Positions 60,030 through 64,000 of a stretch of DNA of 64,000 nucleotides are shown one piece after another; position 1 is the first letter of the stretch; each line of letters starts with the position of its first letter. The stretch covers positions 4,526,001 to 4,590,000 of the forward strand of contig NZ_CP102246.1 of assembly GCF_024599795.1 (NCBI RefSeq), written 5' to 3'. Position numbers and translations under genes: made by a program. A model generated the notes under the pieces. The model was not told the origin of the DNA. It saw nothing but the letters and a program-made list of their open reading frames with translations, and did no database searches. Source of the DNA: Enterobacter cloacae complex sp. R_G8 (GTDB lineage Bacteria > Pseudomonadota > Gammaproteobacteria > Enterobacterales > Enterobacteriaceae).

Positions 60030-60181
60030 TAGAGTGGCGGCGGGTGCTTGAGACTGACCGTCTCAGGCATGGGACGGAAAGTGGAAAGCCCCGCCTGATA
60101 AAAAATCAGGGCGGGGGCTCGAAACGACACGTCGGACCGTGGAGTTCGCTACCTCGCCCGCTTTACAGCAAGGAGGCATCC
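60030..60181 (+). promoter_or_regulatory. hok-type structured leader with probable sok antisense region
   Basis: GCTTGAGACTGACCGTCTCAGGC contains a TGAGAC/GTCTCA hairpin (60049-60065). A strong dyad AGCCCCGCCTGAT-AAAAA-ATCAGGGCGGGGGCT follows (60087-60119), then GCAAGGAGGCATCC before the ATG. This order and wording (TTGAG...GGCATGGGAC...AGCCCC, AGGAGGCATCC) are those of chromosomal hok/sok loci, where an antisense Sok RNA runs leftward across the leader. The Sok promoter itself was not located. Confidence 0.55.
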
Positions 60182-60337
60182 ATGAAACGCCAATCCCCAA
60201 TTATCCGGGTTTTGATGATTATTGCTTTGACGATAATCATCTTAACGCTGGTGACGAGGAAAACACTGTGCGAGATCCGTTTTCGAAACGGCTCGCTCGA
60301 AGTGACAGCGCGGATGGAGTGTCGCTCCGGCCAGTAG
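60182..60337 (+). CDS. Hok/Gef-family type I toxin
   Basis: A 51-residue small membrane protein: basic start MKRQSP, one hydrophobic segment (about 7-25), then TLCEIRFRNGSLEVTARMEC, the Hok signature (LCE.R...E..A....C). Hok proteins depolarise the inner membrane when their long-lived mRNA is freed from Sok RNA. The ATG has a textbook AAGGAGG. It stands alone between the PRD-led operon and cybC. Activity and the mok overlapping frame were not established. Confidence 0.82.
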   Translation: MKRQSPIIRVLMIIALTIIILTLVTRKTLCEIRFRNGSLEVTARMECRSGQ

Positions 60338-60346
60338 GGAGCAAAG

Positions 60347-60375
60347 ATGCGGGGGCGCTAACTGCGCCCCCGCAT
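60347..60375. terminator. Strong hairpin after hok-like gene
   Basis: ATGCGGGGGCGC and GCGCCCCCGCAT make a perfect 12-bp stem with a 5-nt loop, between the hok-like gene and convergent cybC. No T tract follows on the plus strand, but stability is high. Confidence 0.6.
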
Positions 60376-60406
60376 ACGGGAAAGGACGTACAGCTCAGGC
60401 ACCCAA

Positions 60407-60793
60407 TTAACGATACTTTTTGTGATACGTGTTACGCGTCGCGACAAACTGGTCGGCTGCCGCCTGGGCTTCCTTCACTTTGCCTTCGTTAGCGAGCTTC
60501 AGCGCGCCGTCAATCTGACCAACCAGCACGTCAAAACCGTGGCGGTAGTCTTTCATCTCTGCGCTGTCTGCCGCTTTGCTTTCCAGCTTTGGCGGTGTCG
60601 CTTTTTGCGCGTCCAGCGCCGCTTCACGCATTTTGGTCAAAGCGCCTTTCATTTCCGCCGCATTGTCCGTCTTCTGAACGACCTTCAGGTTTTCACTGAG
60701 GATATCCATGTTATCTTCAAGATCGGCAGCAAACGCAGAAGAGCCAAGAACCAGCGTTGAAGCCGCGACGATCGCTAACAGGTGTTTACGCAT
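60407..60793 (-). CDS. cybC: Periplasmic cytochrome b562
   Basis: A 128-residue protein with a 22-residue signal peptide ending SSAFA-A. The mature four-helix bundle ([15 protein letters not shown]...) has heme ligands Met7 and the C-terminal histidine in [10 protein letters not shown] (His102 in E. coli numbering). It binds one heme b non-covalently; physiological partner unclear. Located beside pmbA as in E. coli. Confidence 0.96.
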   Translation of the reverse strand: MRKHLLAIVAASTLVLGSSAFAADLEDNMDILSENLKVVQKTDNAAEMKGALTKMREAALDAQKATPPKLESKAADSAEMKDYRHGFDVLVGQIDGALKLANEGKVKEAQAAADQFVATRNTYHKKYR

Positions 60794-60831
60794 TGCTCAC
60801 TTCCTTTTTTATTATTAACAAAACGCTATCT

Positions 60832-62184
60832 CTATTGTCCGGCGATTTTCATTTCCGGCAGTAATACAGAACCACACTGTATATTGCTACGTGTTTCAAT
60901 ATCGTTACCGACCGTAACGATATTGCGCCACATGTCCTTCAGGTTGCCGGCAATGGTAATTTCGCTTACCGGATACTGAATTTCGCCGTTTTCGACCCAG
61001 AAACCCGCAGCCCCGCGAGAATAATCCCCGGTGATGCCGCTCACGCCCTGGCCCATCAGTTCTGTGACGACCAGACCGGTGCCCATCTCTTTAAGCATCT
61101 GCTCAAAGTTCAGGCCCTGTCCGGCAATCCGCCAGTTATGAATGCCGCCTGCATGCCCGGTACTTTTCAGCCCAAGCTTGCGCGCGGAGTAGTTGGTCAG
61201 CAGCCACTGGGTCAGCACACCGTCTTTGACGATATCACGGCGTTCCGTGCGCACGCCTTCGCTGTCGAATGGCGTGGAGGCCAGCCCTTTCAGCAGATGC
61301 GGGTGCTCTTCAATGGTCAGCCATTCGGGCAGGATCTGTTTGCCCAGTGAGTCGAGCAGGAACGTCGATTTACGGTAAACCGATCCCCCGGCAATCGCCC
61401 CCACCAGATGACCAAACAGACCGGTCGCCACTTCATTGGCAAAAATGACCGGGGCTTTCATGGTGGAGAGCTTACGCGGCGACAGGCGAGACAGCGTGCG
61501 CTCGGCACACGCTTTACCCACCCACTCCGGCGACTGCAAATCGCCCAGCGCACGGCCGATGGTGTACGCGTAATCCCGCTCCATATCGCCGTTCTCTTCG
61601 GCGATCACGCAGCTGGAGAGCGAGTGACGGGTTGAGCAGTAGCCCTGCAGCATGCCATGCGAGTTGCCGAAGACTTTGATGCCGTAATGGCTGTTGAAAC
61701 TGCCGCCTTCGGTATTGGTGATGCGTTTATCCGCCTGCAAAGACGCCTGCTCGGCACGCGCGGCCAGCTCGATGGCTTCATCCGGGGTGACTTCCGCCGG
61801 GTGGAAAAGATCGAGATCCGGGGCGTCAAACGCCAGCAGATCTTTATCCGCCACGCCAGCGTAAGGATCCGGGGAGGTGTAACGCGCAATATCCAGCGCC
61901 GCCTGCACCGTACGGGCAATGGCATCGGGGCTGAGATCGGTAGACGACGCGCTGCCTTTGCGATTCTGGTGATAGACCGTGATCCCCAGCGCCCCATCGC
62001 TGTTAAATTCTACATTCTCCACTTCGCCATAGCGGGTGCTCACGCTAATGCCGGTGGTTTTGCTGACCGCCACTTCGGCGCCATCTGATTTACCTGAAGC
62101 GAGCGTCAGCGCGGTGGAGACGGCTTCTTCCAGAATCTTACGCTGCGCTTCAACTTGTGAGGTTACTTTCATCGCAAATGCCAT
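60832..62184 (-). CDS. pmbA: Metalloprotease PmbA/TldE
   Basis: A 450-residue TldE subunit from ATG 62184 ([18 protein letters not shown]), the length of the E. coli protein; 23 upstream in-frame residues are discarded. TldD-TldE together form a zinc protease that matures microcin B17 and degrades CcdA; TldE itself lacks the catalytic zinc site. Divergent from yjgA, as in E. coli. Confidence 0.96.
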   Translation of the reverse strand: MAFAMKVTSQVEAQRKILEEAVSTALTLASGKSDGAEVAVSKTTGISVSTRYGEVENVEFNSDGALGITVYHQNRKGSASSTDLSPDAIARTVQAALDIARYTSPDPYAGVADKDLLAFDAPDLDLFHPAEVTPDEAIELAARAEQASLQADKRITNTEGGSFNSHYGIKVFGNSHGMLQGYCSTRHSLSSCVIAEENGDMERDYAYTIGRALGDLQSPEWVGKACAERTLSRLSPRKLSTMKAPVIFANEVATGLFGHLVGAIAGGSVYRKSTFLLDSLGKQILPEWLTIEEHPHLLKGLASTPFDSEGVRTERRDIVKDGVLTQWLLTNYSARKLGLKSTGHAGGIHNWRIAGQGLNFEQMLKEMGTGLVVTELMGQGVSGITGDYSRGAAGFWVENGEIQYPVSEITIAGNLKDMWRNIVTVGNDIETRSNIQCGSVLLPEMKIAGQ

Positions 62185-62279
62185 ACTGTAAGAGAGAGTT
62201 AACTGAAGTCTAACAGAGAACCGTTTTTCAGTGCGCGTCTTAACTGGTAACATTAGCCTCTTTTTTTAAGGAGCCTGAC

Positions 62280-62831
62280 ATGACTAAGCAGCCCGAAGAC
62301 TGGCTCGACGACGTTCCCGGTGATGACATCGAAGACGAAGATGATGAGATCATCTGGGTCAGTAAAAGTGAAATTAAACGCGACGCCGAAGAGTTAAAAC
62401 AGCTTGGCGCAGAAATGGTGGAACTGGGTAAAAACGCGCTGGATAAGATCCCGCTCGACCAGGATCTGCGTGATGCCATTGAACTGGCACAGAAAATCAA
62501 AAAAGAAGGCCGTCGTCGCCAGCTTCAGCTTATCGGTAAAATGCTGCGTCAGCGCGACGTCGATCCGATCCGCCAGGCGCTGGATAAACTGAAAAACCGC
62601 CACAACCAGCAGGTTGCGCTGTTCCACAAGCTGGAGCAGATCCGCGATCGTCTGATTGAACAGGGTGATGATGCGGTACCGGAAGTCCTGAACCTGTGGC
62701 CGGATGCCGACCGCCAGCAGCTGCGTTCCTTGATCCGTAACGCGAAGAAAGAGAAAGAAGGGAATAAGCCGCCGAAGTCCGCGCGCCTGATTTTCCAGTA
62801 TCTGCGTGAGCTGTCTGAGAACGAAGAGTAA
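62280..62831 (+). CDS. darP: Ribosome-associated protein YjgA/DarP
   Basis: A 183-residue charged helical protein ([22 protein letters not shown] start, [19 protein letters not shown]). DarP acts in late 50S subunit maturation and associates with pre-50S particles. Ends in LRELSENEE and is followed by a repeat and a terminator. Conserved neighbour of pmbA and mpl. Confidence 0.95.
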   Translation: MTKQPEDWLDDVPGDDIEDEDDEIIWVSKSEIKRDAEELKQLGAEMVELGKNALDKIPLDQDLRDAIELAQKIKKEGRRRQLQLIGKMLRQRDVDPIRQALDKLKNRHNQQVALFHKLEQIRDRLIEQGDDAVPEVLNLWPDADRQQLRSLIRNAKKEKEGNKPPKSARLIFQYLRELSENEE

Positions 62832-62837
62832 TCCTTT

Positions 62838-62873
62838 CCCCTCACCCTGACCCTCTCCCCAAAGGGGAGAGGG
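62838..62873. repeat. GC-rich palindromic repeat, copy 8 (partial)
   Basis: CCCCTCACCCTGACCCTCTCCCC-aaa-GGGGAGAGGG in the darP-mpl convergent gap; lacks the second outer arm. Confidence 0.85.
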
Positions 62874-62889
62874 AGAAGAGAGAATAGAG

Positions 62890-62923
62890 GCCCGGTAAGC
62901 GCTAGCGCCACCGGGCTTTTTTT
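62890..62923. terminator. Terminator between darP and mpl
   Basis: GCCCGGT (62890-62896) and ACCGGGC (62910-62916) pair, with an inner GCGC-TA-GCGC dyad, followed by seven T. Serves the plus-strand darP transcript. Confidence 0.85.
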
Positions 62924-64000
62924 ACTCTGCAGCCTCGGCCTTTTTCGCCAGACCGTCCAGCAGCTTCTGATGGATCCCACCAAAACCGCCGTTACTCATC
63001 ACCAGAATATGGTCACCCGGCTGAGCGGCTTTCACCACCATATCCGCCAAAGCATCAACATCCGCACTCCAGTGCGCAGGCTGAATGCAGGCATCGGCCA
63101 CTTCAGCTACCTGCCATGGAATATGCTGTGGCTGCAGCAGGAAGACTTCGTCAGCACGTCCTAAGGAAGGCGCGAGATCGTCTTTGCAGATGCCCATTTT
63201 CATGGTGTTAGAGCGTGGCTCCAGCACCGCCAGAATACGCGCGGTACCGCCGACCTTGCCGCGTAACGCTGCAAGTGTTGCCAGAATAGCGGTTGGGTGA
63301 TGTGCGAAATCGTCATACACCGTCACGCCGTGGGCTTCACCGCGCAACTCCAGACGGCGACGGGCATTGATAAACGAGCCCAGTGCATTCGCCGCATCCG
63401 CAGGCTGAACACCCACATGGCGTGCGGCCGCGATCGCCATCAGGCCGTTGTGCATGTTGTGTTCGCCAACCAGGCCCCACTTCACCTCACCCACTTTCTC
63501 GCCGTCGAGCCACACTTCCCACTCCGAGGCATCCACGTTGCGTTTTTTCGCCTGCCAGTGGCCCTGCTCACCCACCAGCTCCTGCTCGCTCCAGCAGCCC
63601 ATCGCCATGGTCTGCTTAAGATTGATGTCGTTCTCCGGCAGGATAATACGGCCCTGGCCCGGAACGATGCGCACCAGGTGGTGGAACTGTTTCTGAATGG
63701 CTTTCAGGTCGTCAAAGATATCCGCATGATCGAACTCAAGGTTGTTGAGGATCAGCGTGCGCGGGCAGTAGTGTACGAACTTGGAGCGCTTGTCGAAGAA
63801 CGCACAGTCGTACTCATCGGCTTCGATCACAAAGAACGGACTGTCACCGAGACGCGCAGACACGTCGAAGTTACCCGGAACGCCGCCGATCACAAAGCCC
63901 GGCTTGTAACCACAGGCTTCGAGGATCCAGGTCGCCATACCGGCGGTGGTGGTTTTGCCGTGCGTACCGGCCACGGCGACAACCCAACGGTCGCGCAGGA
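62922..64000 (-). CDS. mpl: UDP-MurNAc:L-alanyl-gamma-D-glutamyl-meso-DAP ligase, C-terminal part (cut by window edge)
   Basis: The frame remains open to the right edge (RDRWVVAVAGTHGKTTTAGM...), so the N-terminus is missing. ATP-binding loop AGTHGKTTT and the Mur ligase middle and C-terminal domains (HNMHNGLMAIAAARHVGV, DDFAHHPTAI, LEPRSNTM) are present. Mpl recycles the murein tripeptide by joining it to UDP-MurNAc. At least 359 residues are within the window. Confidence 0.96.
   Translation of the reverse strand, partial: LRDRWVVAVAGTHGKTTTAGMATWILEACGYKPGFVIGGVPGNFDVSARLGDSPFFVIEADEYDCAFFDKRSKFVHYCPRTLILNNLEFDHADIFDDLKAIQKQFHHLVRIVPGQGRIILPENDINLKQTMAMGCWSEQELVGEQGHWQAKKRNVDASEWEVWLDGEKVGEVKWGLVGEHNMHNGLMAIAAARHVGVQPADAANALGSFINARRRLELRGEAHGVTVYDDFAHHPTAILATLAALRGKVGGTARILAVLEPRSNTMKMGICKDDLAPSLGRADEVFLLQPQHIPWQVAEVADACIQPAHWSADVDALADMVVKAAQPGDHILVMSNGGFGGIHQKLLDGLAKKAEAAE

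Noticed and set aside
59996..60337. 113-codon frame in phase with the hok-like gene
   Set aside because: Its first 62 codons lie in the structured hok leader; the Shine-Dalgarno and family length support the start at 60182.

Overview
The window looks like a chromosomal segment of an Enterobacteriaceae member close to Enterobacter (Enterobacter, Lelliottia or a near relative). The basis is the E. coli/Salmonella-like core order rraB-argI-tabA-pyrLBI-ridA-mgtA-treRBC-nrdDG-cybC-pmbA-yjgA-mpl, the Salmonella-type arginine deiminase cluster and miaE, and a high-GC coding style over most of the window. Species cannot be fixed from the sequence alone.

Region 1 (1-17463) is an accessory island lying directly 3' of a tRNA-Leu(CAA) gene of leuX type, a known integration site in enterics. 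It holds a HipA-type kinase fragment, a two-domain LecA/PA-IL-like lectin, a SymE/SymR type I toxin module with a LexA box, a translationally coupled HNH nuclease + SAM methyltransferase pair, an unknown two-gene operon, a truncated gene abutting a possible IS end, a very AT-rich ATPase + methylase-specificity fusion pair, and a type I restriction-modification locus with two different HsdM subunits. One HsdM carries NPPF and the other NPPY, the signature of the heterodimeric m6A/m4C type I systems. The island is essentially an immunity and toxin cluster; no integrase is in the window.

Region 2 (17464-36550) is core with inserts: tRNA-Leu, miaE, rraB, and argI with tandem ARG boxes. An xynR-yagH-yagG-yagF-yagE pentose/xylonate block follows argI in the same order in which E. 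coli K-12 carries argF-yagIHGFE inside the CP4-6 element. Then come tabA, an arginine deiminase operon (arcA, arcC, arcB, a YfcC-type transporter, a second ArgR-like regulator), the pyrL-pyrB-pyrI attenuation operon and ridA. Anabolic OTCase, catabolic OTCase and ATCase lie within 16 kb and share carbamoyl phosphate as substrate or product.

Region 3 (36680-51130) carries a secreted chitin-active pair (GbpA-like LPMO and GH20 hexosaminidase) inserted between ridA and mgtA, mgtA with its proline-rich mgtL leader and PhoP box, the trehalose genes treR-treB-treC, and nrdDG, whose promoter region has FNR-, NrdR- and two perfect DnaA-box matches.

Region 4 (51132-60375) is inserted between nrdG and cybC. 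It is a ten-gene leftward cluster with two unusual membrane proteins, two small soluble proteins, an amidohydrolase, a PLP ammonia-lyase and a KDGP-type aldolase, flanked by a PRD protein, a periplasmic lactonase-like propeller and a BglG-type regulator; its substrate is unknown. A chromosomal hok-type toxin follows. Region 5 is cybC, pmbA, yjgA/darP and the 3' part of mpl, which runs off the window. A GC-rich palindromic repeat family occurs at eight loci between genes in regions 2-5 and is absent from region 1.
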